A stretch of 64,000 nt of DNA from Vulcanimicrobiota bacterium (GCA_021107945.1 JAIORV010000024.1:1-64000); one strand, 5' to 3'; shown: positions 24,800 through 34,654, numbered from the stretch's first letter. The notes: a model not told the origin generated them from the sequence alone. A program made the numbers and translations.

Positions 24800-26884
24800 A
24801 TGAAAAGAACAGGAAGGAAGTTATTTTTCTTTCTCTCAATAATTACAGGAATCATACTGCTTTTATGCATTTCTTCCAACGCCCATGCCAACGATGGAGA
24901 CGGAGCAAACCCGCCGTCCGTATCTCAGCATGACAACAGGAAAAATGATGACGGTAGTATTCAGCATGAAATAGATCGTCAGGACATAAATAAAGTTACA
25001 CCTTCCGGCAATGAAAGCAAAGACACGGAAGAAAATGAATCTGATTCAACTCCCTGGGAGTTGACAAAGAAAAAACAAAATGCCGACGGGGAGCAATCCG
25101 GAGGAAAGCTTCCGCCGATTGAGCCTGTAAAGAAGAAAGAGTCCCCGGCTCTAAAAAGTCCCGGTGATGAGGTTAAAATCGAGAAGACCGAAGGAATTCT
25201 CAAGGGATACTCCATTCAATTTAGCGATGAGATTTTTTCCTTTAAAGATAATCCCCCCGCATATCTGGACGGCAAAATTTTCATTTGTGCCGGCGATCCT
25301 GATTTCAAAAAACTGATGGACAAAATGGGGCTTACATACTCATGGCTCTCATATTCAGGCAAGTTATTCATTTACAGCCGCCGGGGATCCATCAACTGGA
25401 AGACCGACACAAAAAAAGCTACGGTGGGAGAAAGGGAGATCAACCTACCCTCCGCTTCCCATCAGAATTTCGGGAAAGATTATATACCCATGGATTCTCT
25501 TGCCAACCTGCTGAATCTCCATATTTATGAGGTGGGTAATAAATTCGAGATAAGACCCGAAATATCCATTTCTTCAGAATTTTCATCGAAAAAAAAGACC
25601 CTTAACCTGATAATGCATGCCGTCTCGGAAATAAAATACAAGGCCAGATACCAGGCAAATCCACCGGCAATTCGCTTTATAATTCCCAGGACATCTTACC
25701 GGAGACCTACAGACAAATTTTTCGTGGAAGGCGTCCAGGTCAGGATAAACGGCAAGGTCGATCCCGATAATCTCTACGTGACAATGGAATTCCCTCCTCA
25801 CTGGAAGGGAGAGATAATCAAGGACAGTTATACGAATGAAATCCTGGTGAAAATGAAGACAAACGTCGTCTATCCATACGGCGCAAAAGACGAGACTCTA
25901 AAGGAAGTCGAGATAACCCAGGTCGGAGACCAGGTCTATACTCTTTTCAAGACAACGTCGGTTGTGCAGTATCATTGGTCCTACGACAGGGATGAGGGAG
26001 TGCTGTATGTGGATCTTCCACTGTGCAAGCCTTCGTCTTCCCTTGATGTCAAAGGCTTCAAATCGAAGTTAATAAGGAAAATGGATGTAACTGTTCTACA
26101 GCCCGAGGGATTAAATATCACAAGAATAAGGCTCGATTTGAAACCGGGCGCGTCTTTCATGATAGGCCCTCCGGAAGATCAAAAAAACTACAGCTTCGCC
26201 CTGCTGATAGGCCCTCATAGTAAAATCCCGGATCCTTCGCCGGAGATGGGCGGTTCTGCGATATTGATGCTGGCCGGAGACGGGAACAGGGTAATAGTGA
26301 TTGATCCCGGTCATGGCGGTTCCGATCCCGGGGCATGCAGTCATGGGATGAAGGAAAAAGACCTGACCCTTGATATTGCCAAAAAGCTTGCAAGAGAGCT
26401 TACCCGGTTGGGTTGGAAAGTATATCTGACCCGTCATACCGATACCGATGTCACATATCCCGGTTCTCCCGACAGGGACGAGTTGCAGGCAAGAGTCGAT
26501 GTCGCAAACAAACACAATGCGGCGGTATTTATCAGCATCCATTGCAACGCCTCGCTTAATTCTTCGGTACGGGGCAGCTCATATCACTGGTATAAACGGG
26601 AGGATTGTAAGTTCGCGAAAGCTCTCGAAGGGTCGCTGGGGCCCAGTATCGGCACAATTGACAAGGGAGCACGCAAGGATCAATTCTATGTTCTGAATCA
26701 TTCGAAAGTCCCGGCGGTATTGATAGAAGCGGCATTTATGACAAACAGTCATGATGCAAAAATACTTGCCAATCCCGGACGTAGAAAAAAGATTGCCACG
26801 AGATTGGCAAGATCAATATCCAGATATGTAAACTATCTGAACCTTGCAAGAAAAGAACGCCCCATGGAAAGAGCCGAGGAATAA
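24800..26884 (+). CDS. Secreted N-acetylmuramoyl-L-alanine amidase (Amidase_3)
   Basis: A Sec signal peptide (1-30, ending SNAHA) leads to a disordered Lys/Glu/Pro-rich stretch (31-130). A region like the copper amine oxidase N-terminal/stalk domain follows (about 150-260), then an AMIN-like beta domain (about 280-490). The Amidase_3 catalytic domain covers 495-685. Zinc ligands are visible: H505 (DPGHGGSDPG), E519 (MKEKD) and H581 (SIHCN); the catalytic Glu is in LIEAAF. It should cleave the amide bond between MurNAc and the stem peptide during cell separation or wall turnover. A start with GGGGTGAGATC spacing is acceptable. It is monocistronic. Confidence 0.92.
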   Translation: MKRTGRKLFFFLSIITGIILLLCISSNAHANDGDGANPPSVSQHDNRKNDDGSIQHEIDRQDINKVTPSGNESKDTEENESDSTPWELTKKKQNADGEQSGGKLPPIEPVKKKESPALKSPGDEVKIEKTEGILKGYSIQFSDEIFSFKDNPPAYLDGKIFICAGDPDFKKLMDKMGLTYSWLSYSGKLFIYSRRGSINWKTDTKKATVGEREINLPSASHQNFGKDYIPMDSLANLLNLHIYEVGNKFEIRPEISISSEFSSKKKTLNLIMHAVSEIKYKARYQANPPAIRFIIPRTSYRRPTDKFFVEGVQVRINGKVDPDNLYVTMEFPPHWKGEIIKDSYTNEILVKMKTNVVYPYGAKDETLKEVEITQVGDQVYTLFKTTSVVQYHWSYDRDEGVLYVDLPLCKPSSSLDVKGFKSKLIRKMDVTVLQPEGLNITRIRLDLKPGASFMIGPPEDQKNYSFALLIGPHSKIPDPSPEMGGSAILMLAGDGNRVIVIDPGHGGSDPGACSHGMKEKDLTLDIAKKLARELTRLGWKVYLTRHTDTDVTYPGSPDRDELQARVDVANKHNAAVFISIHCNASLNSSVRGSSYHWYKREDCKFAKALEGSLGPSIGTIDKGARKDQFYVLNHSKVPAVLIEAAFMTNSHDAKILANPGRRKKIATRLARSISRYVNYLNLARKERPMERAEE

Positions 26885-27066
26885 AAAAATTGCCATTCAC
26901 TGCAGAGTTTGCTTAAGGCGAGTTCAAAATGATCGGGTGGGCGGTTGAATAGTTGCAATATATAATTTATATACAATCGTAAAGGAATTCTTACAGGCAT
27001 TACGAATTAATATTCACTTGAGTTTGGACTATTTGATTGTAAATAATTACGCTTGGAGGGTACATT

Positions 27067-27456
27067 ATGGCAGGAGATAAAAATCCAAAAAAGATATTGC
27101 TTGTGGAAGACGAGGAGAGAATTCGCAAGGTTATCAACATAATTATTCGCGGGGACGACATTGTAATTGATGAAGCTGAAGACGGAGCGGAAGCTCTGAA
27201 AAAAATTGCAAAGAATGATTACGATCTTGTTATTCTTGATCTGATGATTCCCGAGATAGACGGATTCGGTGTACTGGAACATATAAGAAACACCGAGAGG
27301 ACCGAGGATCTCCCGGTAATAATTGTTTCCGCACGCTCCGAGGACAGAGATATCCTCAAGGGACTAAAAGGTGGGGCAAACTATTATATTCCCAAACCCT
27401 TTGAACCTCAGGAATTGATTAGCAGCCTGGAGTTAATCCTCAGAATAAGATATTAA
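27067..27456 (+). CDS. Single-domain response regulator (CheY-like)
   Basis: Complete receiver domain: acidic pair E14/D15, phosphoacceptor D58 in VILDLMIPEIDG, S88 in VSARS and K110 in PKPFEP. No output domain follows, so it acts through protein contacts or within a phosphorelay. TTGGAGGG lies 8 bases before ATG. The next gene (comEC) starts 35 bases on, perhaps in the same transcript. Confidence 0.93.
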   Translation: MAGDKNPKKILLVEDEERIRKVINIIIRGDDIVIDEAEDGAEALKKIAKNDYDLVILDLMIPEIDGFGVLEHIRNTERTEDLPVIIVSARSEDRDILKGLKGGANYYIPKPFEPQELISSLELILRIRY

Positions 27457-27490
27457 TAATCTATATTGACACGATACCTGTGATAAATCA

Positions 27491-29866
27491 ATGAATCCTT
27501 CCAGGATTGTCATTTTAATAACATCATTACTGGCGATTGGAATATACCTGACAAAAGTTTATTCCATCGCCTTTTATGTTTCTGTACCTCTGATTATCTT
27601 ATCATTTATTCTTTGTATGTATTTTTACTATGAAAAGAAAAATGCCATCGGTTATGCCTTTCTCGGCCTTGCAATATTTTCCCTGGGATGTATTTTGACT
27701 CATAATAGGGAAGTTAATATTTTAGAGAAACAAATTCATGTCAAAAATAATGAAATCGTTTTCATACAAGGAATGGTAATGGACCCACCGGAGATACTCG
27801 ACAATAAGATAAAAATGAAAATCAGAGTTCTGCGGATGGATAAAGACAGGGCGATAGAAAAGCGAAAAGTAACAATCAATGCGATTCTATTCAGGTCATA
27901 TATTGAAACGGTTGACAACCTACAACCGGGATATGTAATAGAATTCAGCGGTCGTCTGAGAAAACCTCAACCGCCAACAAACCCCGGAGAGTTTGATTCT
28001 CAATGGTACATGCATATTAACGGTATATCTGGTACGATAACACCCCGGGGCAGCATCAGCATAGTAAGGATCGGGAAAATAAGCCCGGTATGGAACTTGG
28101 TTTATAAAATTAGATCCAATTTAAAATCACTGATATATAAGTCCCTCCCATACCCTGACTCCACTGTTCTTGCGGGCATACTGCTGGGCAGGCGAAAAGA
28201 ACTTCCCCTTTCAACTGAAAAGATTTTCAGGGATACAGGTACTCTTCACATTCTTGCAGCTTCAGGACTCCATGTGTCAATATTGATTGCCTCGCTGATT
28301 CTCTTCTTCAGGTTGATAGGATTTAAATCCAGATTTTCATCTTTACTTGTGATACCACTCGTCTTGCTTTATGCTCTCCTGGCAGGCGTATCGCCGTCAA
28401 TAGTCAGGGCGTCGATAATGGGAACTATTTTTCTTATCGCCACTTGCATCGGGAAAGATTATCATTATCTGAACTCGCTTTTTATCTCCGCGTTAATAAT
28501 GCTCGTTATCAATCCCTACAACCTCTTCCTCCCGGGATTTCAATTAAGCTTTACAATTGTTCTTGGAGTCTTGATGTTTTATAAGCCTATAATAAGCTTG
28601 TTCACTGACAGAGAGAAAATCAGAAAGTATTTAAAAAAACATACAACCGATTCAATATCTGTAATTCTATCCGCTTCCTATCGCTTTTGCATATCAATCC
28701 TTGTAATATCAATAATCGTCCAGATAACAGTAATCCCCATATCTGCTTTTTATTTTAATAGAATATCCCTTGTAAATATTCTGTCCAACTTTATCGTGGT
28801 GCCGCTTTCTTCCATTCTTATACCGGTGGGATTTATAGGCGGGCTTGCTGCAATGCTCCACGCCGGAATCGGAGAATTAATCATCTCCATCCTGTATCTG
28901 CCCTTGCATTTCTCCATTCAGGCACTTTCTTTTCTTGGGAACTTCTCATTCTCCACAATCTCAATCCCATCTCCATCCCCGATTTTCTTTATTTTCTATT
29001 ACTCCCTGCTCTTGTTGTATGGAATCAAATACAAACCCATAAAAAAATACAGGCTATTATCTACAAGCCTGTTAATCGCAAGTCTGTCCGTTCTGGCAAT
29101 TTTGAGCACCCTTGAATTGGCGCATACAAACAAAGCTATTGTTTTTGATACCGAGAAAATCGGTGTAGTGCTTATGCAAAGAAAGAGAGAATGTTTTCTT
29201 TTCATCTATGGGCAAAAAGAAGGATGGAAAACTGCTAACAGTGAGTTATCATACAAGGTGCTTCCATATCTGAAAAAGAAAGGACTATCGGAAATCACCG
29301 CCCTTGTTATCACCGGCGAGGGAAATATGGAGCAATTTGATCCCGGTGAATTAATCGATGAAATCCCCGTCAGAAAAATTTTTGTATATCCGCAAATTCT
29401 CTCTTCAAAATCAAGAGAGCAGATGGCAAATATTCAAGAAAAAAGTACGCTGACAATTTACGAAGTTACCGATGACTATGATATTAAAATAATGGACATA
29501 AACATGAAAATTTACGGACCCGAACAAAATTCACCATACATTTTAAAATATCAATGCCGGGAAGGTGATTTGCAGATCGTCAACTCGATAAATGAGGAAT
29601 ATAAAATCAGACAAAACATAAATTATTCACCGGGTAAACATATAATTATTTATATATACAAGCCTGAAGTAGCCCAATCACCCGGGACCAAAACTATTAA
29701 AAACGAAAAAGATTATATAAAAGCGGCTCTTTTCCATGATAAAATATCAAGTGATCAAAAGAAATACCGGGAGACAGGGGAAATGAGTTTGTTAAAAGGA
29801 AATAATAAATACCTGATTCCGCAGGAGCGGGGCGCAATCATATTTAATTTAATGAAAAACAAATGA
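27491..29866 (+). CDS. comEC: ComEC/Rec2-type DNA uptake channel protein
   Basis: The N-terminal part has hydrophobic segments and a DUF4131-like domain (30-200). The Competence domain (about 225-500) contains LHILAASGLHVSILI (residues about 250-265) and about nine membrane helices; it forms the channel for single-stranded DNA in transformation. The C-terminal region (about 545-790), normally a metallo-beta-lactamase-like domain, keeps a strand-like pattern. Where HxHxDH is expected (LVITGEGNMEQFD) there are no His ligands, so any nuclease activity here is doubtful. Length is close to the family norm of 750-800. Confidence 0.88.
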   Translation: MNPSRIVILITSLLAIGIYLTKVYSIAFYVSVPLIILSFILCMYFYYEKKNAIGYAFLGLAIFSLGCILTHNREVNILEKQIHVKNNEIVFIQGMVMDPPEILDNKIKMKIRVLRMDKDRAIEKRKVTINAILFRSYIETVDNLQPGYVIEFSGRLRKPQPPTNPGEFDSQWYMHINGISGTITPRGSISIVRIGKISPVWNLVYKIRSNLKSLIYKSLPYPDSTVLAGILLGRRKELPLSTEKIFRDTGTLHILAASGLHVSILIASLILFFRLIGFKSRFSSLLVIPLVLLYALLAGVSPSIVRASIMGTIFLIATCIGKDYHYLNSLFISALIMLVINPYNLFLPGFQLSFTIVLGVLMFYKPIISLFTDREKIRKYLKKHTTDSISVILSASYRFCISILVISIIVQITVIPISAFYFNRISLVNILSNFIVVPLSSILIPVGFIGGLAAMLHAGIGELIISILYLPLHFSIQALSFLGNFSFSTISIPSPSPIFFIFYYSLLLLYGIKYKPIKKYRLLSTSLLIASLSVLAILSTLELAHTNKAIVFDTEKIGVVLMQRKRECFLFIYGQKEGWKTANSELSYKVLPYLKKKGLSEITALVITGEGNMEQFDPGELIDEIPVRKIFVYPQILSSKSREQMANIQEKSTLTIYEVTDDYDIKIMDINMKIYGPEQNSPYILKYQCREGDLQIVNSINEEYKIRQNINYSPGKHIIIYIYKPEVAQSPGTKTIKNEKDYIKAALFHDKISSDQKKYRETGEMSLLKGNNKYLIPQERGAIIFNLMKNK

Positions 29867-29941
29867 AAACGACATTAAATAGAGGAAATCACGCCTGAAT
29901 CAAGAAAAAAGTCAAAAATTATAACACAAGGAGTACTGATA

Positions 29942-30961
29942 ATGATTTCTGTTGGTGTAGTTGGAGCCGGATACTGGGGTCCTAATATTGTAAGAAACTT
30001 TTGGGAAATAAATGATACCAGGGTTTTAATGTGTTGTGATGTTCGCCCTGAAAGGCTCGAATTCATCAAGAAGAGATATCCTTCAATAGAAGTTACGACT
30101 AATTATGAGGATATGCTCAAGAACGGCAGGATCGACGCCATAAGCATAGCGACACATGCCCAATCACATTACGAATTGGCAAAGAAGGCATTGAAAAGCG
30201 GGAAACATTTATTAATTGAAAAGCCTATAACGCTTTGCAGCGATGAAGCTCTTGAATTGATTGACCTGAGTGAAAAGTATAACCGGGTAATTATGGTGGG
30301 TCACATTCTCGAATACTCCGGTCCCGTGGAAACAATAAAAGGATTGATTGAAACCGGCGATCTGGGACAAATCTTTTACCTGGATTCCGTCAGAGTAAAC
30401 CTACAGCCTTTCCGTGAAGACGTCAATGTATTATGGGACCTGGGTCCCCACGATGTCTCCCTGGCAATGTTCTTGCTTGATCAGGATCCCATCAGCACCT
30501 CGGTAATCGGGGAATCCTACATAAGCGATTTCCAGGAGAATATAGCCTTTGGCGTGCTTCGCTTTCCCAATAAGATATTGAGCCACTTTCATCTCTCATG
30601 GCTTGCGCCAATGAAAATGCGGCAGACAATAGTCGTGGGAAGCAAAAAAATGGTGGTTTTTGACGATGTGGATCAAATAGCCAAATTGAAAATTTACGAC
30701 AAGGGTGTTGACCTTACGCCTGATCCGTCGGGACTCACAGAAAGACAGATGATTCTCAGGAAAGGCAATATGCATTGTCCCAAGGTTGACACAAGAGAGC
30801 CTTTGATGAGGGAAGTACATCATTTCATCGATTGCATCAAGAACAACAAAACACCCAGAAGCGACGGGATAAAGGGATGGAAAGTCGTCAAGATTATTGA
30901 AGCAATGCAGGAATCAATGAGAAGCGGCGGCAAGGAAGTTGCAATAGACCTCAGAATTTAG
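29942..30961 (+). CDS. Gfo/Idh/MocA family oxidoreductase
   Basis: A Rossmann NAD(P)-binding motif opens the protein (VGVVGAGYWGPN). The family's LIEKPIT block, with the catalytic Lys of EKP, lies near residue 96. The C-terminal alpha/beta domain has WDLGPHDVSLAM. Such enzymes oxidise or isomerise sugars, often UDP-sugar precursors of surface polysaccharides (WlbA-like). AAGGAG precedes the ATG. No sugar gene is adjacent, so the substrate is unknown. Confidence 0.92.
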   Translation: MISVGVVGAGYWGPNIVRNFWEINDTRVLMCCDVRPERLEFIKKRYPSIEVTTNYEDMLKNGRIDAISIATHAQSHYELAKKALKSGKHLLIEKPITLCSDEALELIDLSEKYNRVIMVGHILEYSGPVETIKGLIETGDLGQIFYLDSVRVNLQPFREDVNVLWDLGPHDVSLAMFLLDQDPISTSVIGESYISDFQENIAFGVLRFPNKILSHFHLSWLAPMKMRQTIVVGSKKMVVFDDVDQIAKLKIYDKGVDLTPDPSGLTERQMILRKGNMHCPKVDTREPLMREVHHFIDCIKNNKTPRSDGIKGWKVVKIIEAMQESMRSGGKEVAIDLRI

Positions 30962-31132
30962 GGTGGTATAAAGCCATCATGTACTTCGGTGATTTCGGAT
31001 AAATAAAAAATCTGATTGTGCAATTTTTGGACAATTATGCATAATTACCCAAATTCGAGCCATACTATGACCTGATTAATGCACGATAAATCAAATCCAA
31101 TTTTTCAGACCAAATAAAGGAAGATTTGAAAA

Positions 31133-31471
31133 ATGTCAAAAGAAAGCTTTTTTTCAGAGATAATCACAAATCTACCAGAAGCAGATATCCCTATCAAAGG
31201 GGTACATTCACATCTTTTTCAAGGCGAAAATCAGCAGTTCATTTTTATGAGTTTTGAAAAGGATGTAGAAGTTCCTGAACATTCTCACGAAGCACAATGG
31301 GGAGTCATTCTATATGGCGAAATCGAATTAACCATAGACGACAAGAAATGTACTTTTACAAAGGGAGATACATACTTTATTCCTAAAGGTGTCAAGCACA
31401 GTGCAAAAATCAGAAAAGGTTATAAGGATTTGACGTTGTTTAACCAAAAGGATAGATACAAAATAAAATAG
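31133..31471 (+). CDS. Small cupin-domain protein
   Basis: Cupin motif 1 is VPEHSHEAQWGVILYGEIEL, with His residues near 49 and 51 and a Glu/Gln. Motif 2 is FIPKGVKHSA. At 112 residues it is a single-barrel cupin. The gene and its flanks are more A/T-rich than the neighbours. AGGAAG lies before the ATG. A metal-dependent or ligand-binding role is inferred; no partner is seen. Confidence 0.85.
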   Translation: MSKESFFSEIITNLPEADIPIKGVHSHLFQGENQQFIFMSFEKDVEVPEHSHEAQWGVILYGEIELTIDDKKCTFTKGDTYFIPKGVKHSAKIRKGYKDLTLFNQKDRYKIK

Positions 31472-31490
31472 GAAGTTCAGTATAAAAGCA

Positions 31491-31964
31491 TTAAAACATC
31501 TTTACTTCGCTGTCGGCTTTGAATATGAAAATTGCTTTTACAAGACCTTTTTTTGTTGTTACTACGCCCATCCCTGAGTTCCATATGTATTGTTTGCTAT
31601 CATCGGGAGTTGTGGTTTCGCTGTTGGGTTGCCCAAGCTCTTCGGTCAGGAATTTTAAATACCTGCCAACTTTTATCCCCGACATTGTATAATATCTTGC
31701 GCTCATTACGCCTATGCTGATGATTTTGCCCTCCGCTCCGACAATAAACGCTATTTTATATCTGAAGTATGTAATAGTAATAAAACCCTCGCCCTTTGAC
31801 ACATCACCGGGTCTTCCGAGTTTTTTCAAAACCTCGTCATATTTCATGCCAAGTTTTATAGGTCCAACGCCATCTCCTATTTTTATCACCCAGTTTGCAT
31901 GCGCATAACCCGATAGGGCAAGAATAATAATTACAGTTGCCAATACTACATGAACTTTTTTCAT
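31491..31964 (-). CDS. Secreted small protein of unknown function
   Basis: A Sec signal peptide (1-23, ending YAHA) precedes about 134 residues. A repeat-like motif GPIKLGMKYDEVLKKLGRP resembles the BamE/SmpA-like pattern in which a small alpha/beta module binds partners outside the cytoplasm. The start codon overlaps the stop of the carboxypeptidase gene by one base (TAATG), so the two are co-translated and probably work together. The family is not identified. Confidence 0.75.
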   Translation of the reverse strand: MKKVHVVLATVIIILALSGYAHANWVIKIGDGVGPIKLGMKYDEVLKKLGRPGDVSKGEGFITITYFRYKIAFIVGAEGKIISIGVMSARYYTMSGIKVGRYLKFLTEELGQPNSETTTPDDSKQYIWNSGMGVVTTKKGLVKAIFIFKADSEVKMF

Positions 31965-33571
31965 TATTTTCTATCCTTCTCGTATTGCAAATCCTTTTCT
32001 ATAACATTTGAGCTTTCCCTGTAAAATCTATTCATATCTTTCCTGAATTTTACAAGCGCATCGACATTTGTATAAAACATGTGCCCACCGTTATAGTAGC
32101 CAAACTTTATGTTTTTTATCCGTGTCGTGTCGATTTTTAGCTGATTTACTGTGTAAATCGATGAAAAATAAGGGGTGCAAAGATCATAATATCCGCAGGC
32201 GACAAATACCTTGAGATAGCTGTTGTTATTCATTGCCCGGGAAAGCCTTTTTGATTCGTCGAGACTTCCCACCTGCGGTGATATGCCTGATTTGTAATTC
32301 CAACTCCTTCCGGCCTTTCCTGAAAAAAGATTATATGGCAGATCATTTACGAACTTCAAGCTGTTTCTTATATAATCGTTTACCGCTGTGGAGAAGGGAC
32401 CTCCCAGGAAAAAAGTGGGGTCATGCTCCGGCCAGAATGTGTCCTCGGGAACCGGATCCACGCCCTTTAATCTGCCGTCGTAATATCCCAGTATCCGTTT
32501 TTCTCCCTTTAGGAGCTCTTTTCTGAAGCGGTGTGGTTTTACTCGCAGGTTGGAATTCAGAACAAACGATTTTGAAAGCCCGGTGTATCTGGCGATTCTC
32601 TCCGCCGCTTTTTCCCTCTCGTTTTGTGGGAGTGAATTCCCTTTCGCCATGATGGGGAGGTACTCGTTTATCGCCCAGTTCTCCACCTCTGTGAGGGTTG
32701 TTTTCAGGTCTTTCTGAAGCTCGGGCGGAAGTCTGTGATGGTAAAATGCCGTTGAGGCAAATGAAGGCAGGTGAAGAGCATATGCAATGTCGCTTCCGCC
32801 GCTTCCGGTTATGAATGCGCTATAATTCAGAGCCTGAGACACCATTATGATGCCGTTCAGGTGCATTCCCATTCTTCCCTGGAGATAATCGGCAAGCCCG
32901 GCCGCTCTTATCGCGCCATAGCTCTCGCCGGCTATGTACTTGGGTGAGCGCCATCTTTTGAATATCGAAACATATAACCTGATGAACTCGCCGACGGATT
33001 TAACATCTTCCATCACTCCGAAGTACTCCTTCAGATCCTTTTTATCGGCAGCCCTGCTGTATCCTGTGTCAACGGGGTCGATGAAAACAAGATCGGTGAA
33101 TGCAAGCCATGTGTAATCGTTATCGATAAATTTATACGGAGGCGGCGGCAATTCGCCTTTATCGGTAAGTTTCACCCTCTTGGGTCCCAGTGCGCCGAAG
33201 TGAAGCCATATTGATGAAGATCCCGGTCCCCCGTTGAATGCAAAAGTTACCGGTCTATTTGCCGGGTCTTTCACGCCGTCCTTGATATAGCTGATGAAGA
33301 ATATCTTTGCCTTTACTTTCTCCTTTTCATCGCGAATTGGCATATAGCCGGTTATTGCCGTGAATTTCAACGGTTTTTCATCTATCATTATTACATGATG
33401 AGAAATTGAGATTTCTTTTTGCGAAAATCCCTTCAATTTCAGTTCTTTTTTTATGAATGAATTATTGTTTCTTTGCCCATCCTGCGCCGGATATGCCTTT
33501 GCGGGTACAAAAAAAACAGTTATGATAAATACAGATATGATCAAAAGCTTGAAGTTTCTCATTGTAAGCAT
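31964..33571 (-). CDS. Secreted S10 serine carboxypeptidase-like protein
   Basis: A Sec signal peptide (1-26) precedes a peptidase S10 domain. Signature blocks are FNGGPGSSS (112-120) and GESYGA with nucleophile S217. The catalytic Asp is in GYYDLCTP and the His in GGHMFYTN near the C-terminus. The triad is thus complete. Length (535) fits the bacterial S10 group. It should remove C-terminal residues from peptides outside the cytoplasm. AAAGGTAGAG is upstream of the ATG; a second in-frame ATG follows three codons later. It is the first gene of a two-gene operon. Confidence 0.92.
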   Translation of the reverse strand: MLTMRNFKLLIISVFIITVFFVPAKAYPAQDGQRNNNSFIKKELKLKGFSQKEISISHHVIMIDEKPLKFTAITGYMPIRDEKEKVKAKIFFISYIKDGVKDPANRPVTFAFNGGPGSSSIWLHFGALGPKRVKLTDKGELPPPPYKFIDNDYTWLAFTDLVFIDPVDTGYSRAADKKDLKEYFGVMEDVKSVGEFIRLYVSIFKRWRSPKYIAGESYGAIRAAGLADYLQGRMGMHLNGIIMVSQALNYSAFITGSGGSDIAYALHLPSFASTAFYHHRLPPELQKDLKTTLTEVENWAINEYLPIMAKGNSLPQNEREKAAERIARYTGLSKSFVLNSNLRVKPHRFRKELLKGEKRILGYYDGRLKGVDPVPEDTFWPEHDPTFFLGGPFSTAVNDYIRNSLKFVNDLPYNLFSGKAGRSWNYKSGISPQVGSLDESKRLSRAMNNNSYLKVFVACGYYDLCTPYFSSIYTVNQLKIDTTRIKNIKFGYYNGGHMFYTNVDALVKFRKDMNRFYRESSNVIEKDLQYEKDRK

Positions 33572-33631
33572 GTTTTCACTCTACCTTTCAAACAAAATTT
33601 CGATATTGTTTCTTTCACTCCTTCCACGCGA

Positions 33632-33700
33632 AAGGTGGGAGACGGGAGACGGGAGACGGGAGACGAGAAGTGGGAAGTGGGAGATAGGAATGAGGAAGAT
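33632..33700. repeat. Purine heptamer run (GGGAGAC/GGGAAGT)
   Basis: GGGAGAC-type heptamers (33639-33662), then AGTGGGA words to about 33690, are the reverse complement of the TTCCCAC array at the window start. Together with the REP at 33781 they fill the gap 33572-33865, which has no gene. Confidence 0.75.
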
Positions 33701-33780
33701 GGAATGAGGATAATGAATCCATTGCAAGTCAAACCAGACTTCTCCCAATTCCCCATTCAAAATAAATCATTCATAATTCT

Positions 33781-33804
33781 GTAGGAGGGATGTCTCATCC
33801 CGAT
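33781..33804 (+). repeat. REP palindrome, left of the transposase gene
   Basis: GTAGGAGGGATGTCTCATCC followed by CGAT; the stem is GGGATG/CATCCC. It is in direct orientation, and the copy on the other side of the transposase gene (34436-34459) is inverted. Confidence 0.9.
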
Positions 33805-33865
33805 TCTCATTCCAATTCTTCTCTTTATTCATCTTCAATTCCCCACTCTAACCCCCAATTTACAA

Positions 33866-34369
33866 TCACAAATTCTTTTCTTTAAAAAACCAGAATTCCC
33901 AATCTTCAGGTCTTTCCACCAATCCTTTTCTTACCGGGTTCTCGTGGCAATATTTTATAATCTCTTCGAGATTTTCATAACTCCTGATATTGTGATCGTA
34001 ATATTGTTCCTGCCAGACGGAACCCTTGCGATTCATAATCTTATTTATCTTATGAGCTGTAAACCTTTTGAAATCCTGCATAACCTTCGGCAGATTCTGC
34101 CCCTCCATCAACTGGAAAACCACATGAATGTGGTCGGGCATTACAATAGAGCAGATCGCCTTTATTCTGCCCTCTTCCTCGAGATGGGAAAGAGAATTGA
34201 AAAGAATCCTGCATATTCCCGAATTTGCGAGAATTGGACATCGTTTATATGTAGTTGTGGTTATAAAATAACAGGAGCGGTTGAGGGAATATCTCCCTTT
34301 TCTAAGGTGATATTTTCCCCGTTTCGGGAATGTGTGGGTTTTATATTTTTCCTCTGGTTTATTATCCAT
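33866..34369 (-). CDS. rayT: REP-associated tyrosine transposase (TnpA_REP/RAYT)
   Basis: The protein is an HUH-type Y1 transposase of the REP-associated group. The HUH pair is in MPDHIHVVF (H80, H82). Candidate catalytic tyrosines are Y131 and Y140 in the segment before HENPVRKG, a group hallmark. The length of 167 residues is typical. I start at 34369 because CAGGTGA stands 5 bases upstream. The longer reading frame to 34450 would begin inside a REP palindrome, whose GGAGGG touches the ATG too closely. The gene is flanked by inverted REP copies, as in known REPtrons, so it probably processes the GTAGGAGGG-type REPs scattered through the window. Confidence 0.9.
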   Translation of the reverse strand: MDNKPEEKYKTHTFPKRGKYHLRKGRYSLNRSCYFITTTTYKRCPILANSGICRILFNSLSHLEEEGRIKAICSIVMPDHIHVVFQLMEGQNLPKVMQDFKRFTAHKINKIMNRKGSVWQEQYYDHNIRSYENLEEIIKYCHENPVRKGLVERPEDWEFWFFKEKNL

Positions 34370-34435
34370 AAAATCACCTGGTTGATACGATTCTATTATC
34401 AGAATTAAGGTAAATTGGTATGTTAAAGCATTTTT

Positions 34436-34459
34436 ATCGGGATGAGACATCCCTCCTAC
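34436..34459 (-). repeat. REP palindrome, right of the transposase gene
   Basis: Reverse complement of the copy at 33781-33804 with the same stem and loop. Two variant copies follow at 34655-34678 (stem changed to CCCATCCC-type with GGGACATT) and 34756-34780 (GGGGTTAGGAAACCCC). The gap 34451-34808 holds these, a WD40 remnant and an accACGAAG-type run. Confidence 0.9.
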
Positions 34460-34534
34460 AGTCCTTATGATAGCTGGGTTTCAGCAATTACTGGATCCTT
34501 TGCCCGGCGTCCGTTCTCCGTGATCCGGTGTCCG

Positions 34535-34654
34535 TTACCGTCCCCATATTTTTATTTCTTTATAATTTCCAGATGCAATATATTTCCCATCGGGGGAGAA
34601 GGCGACGGATAAAACATAATTAAGATACCCTTCCAGTGTTATTATACATTTTTT
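34535..34654 (-). pseudogene. Single WD40 repeat remnant
   Basis: On the minus strand this stretch encodes one complete WD40-type repeat (KKCIITLEGYLNYVLSV, AFSPDGKYIASG, then EIKIW) followed at once by a stop. The frame is bounded upstream by the REP at 34655-34678, which provides the only ATG. One repeat of about 40 residues cannot form a propeller, so this is taken as a leftover of a larger WD40 gene disrupted at the REP. The rest of the gene is not in the window. Confidence 0.7.
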
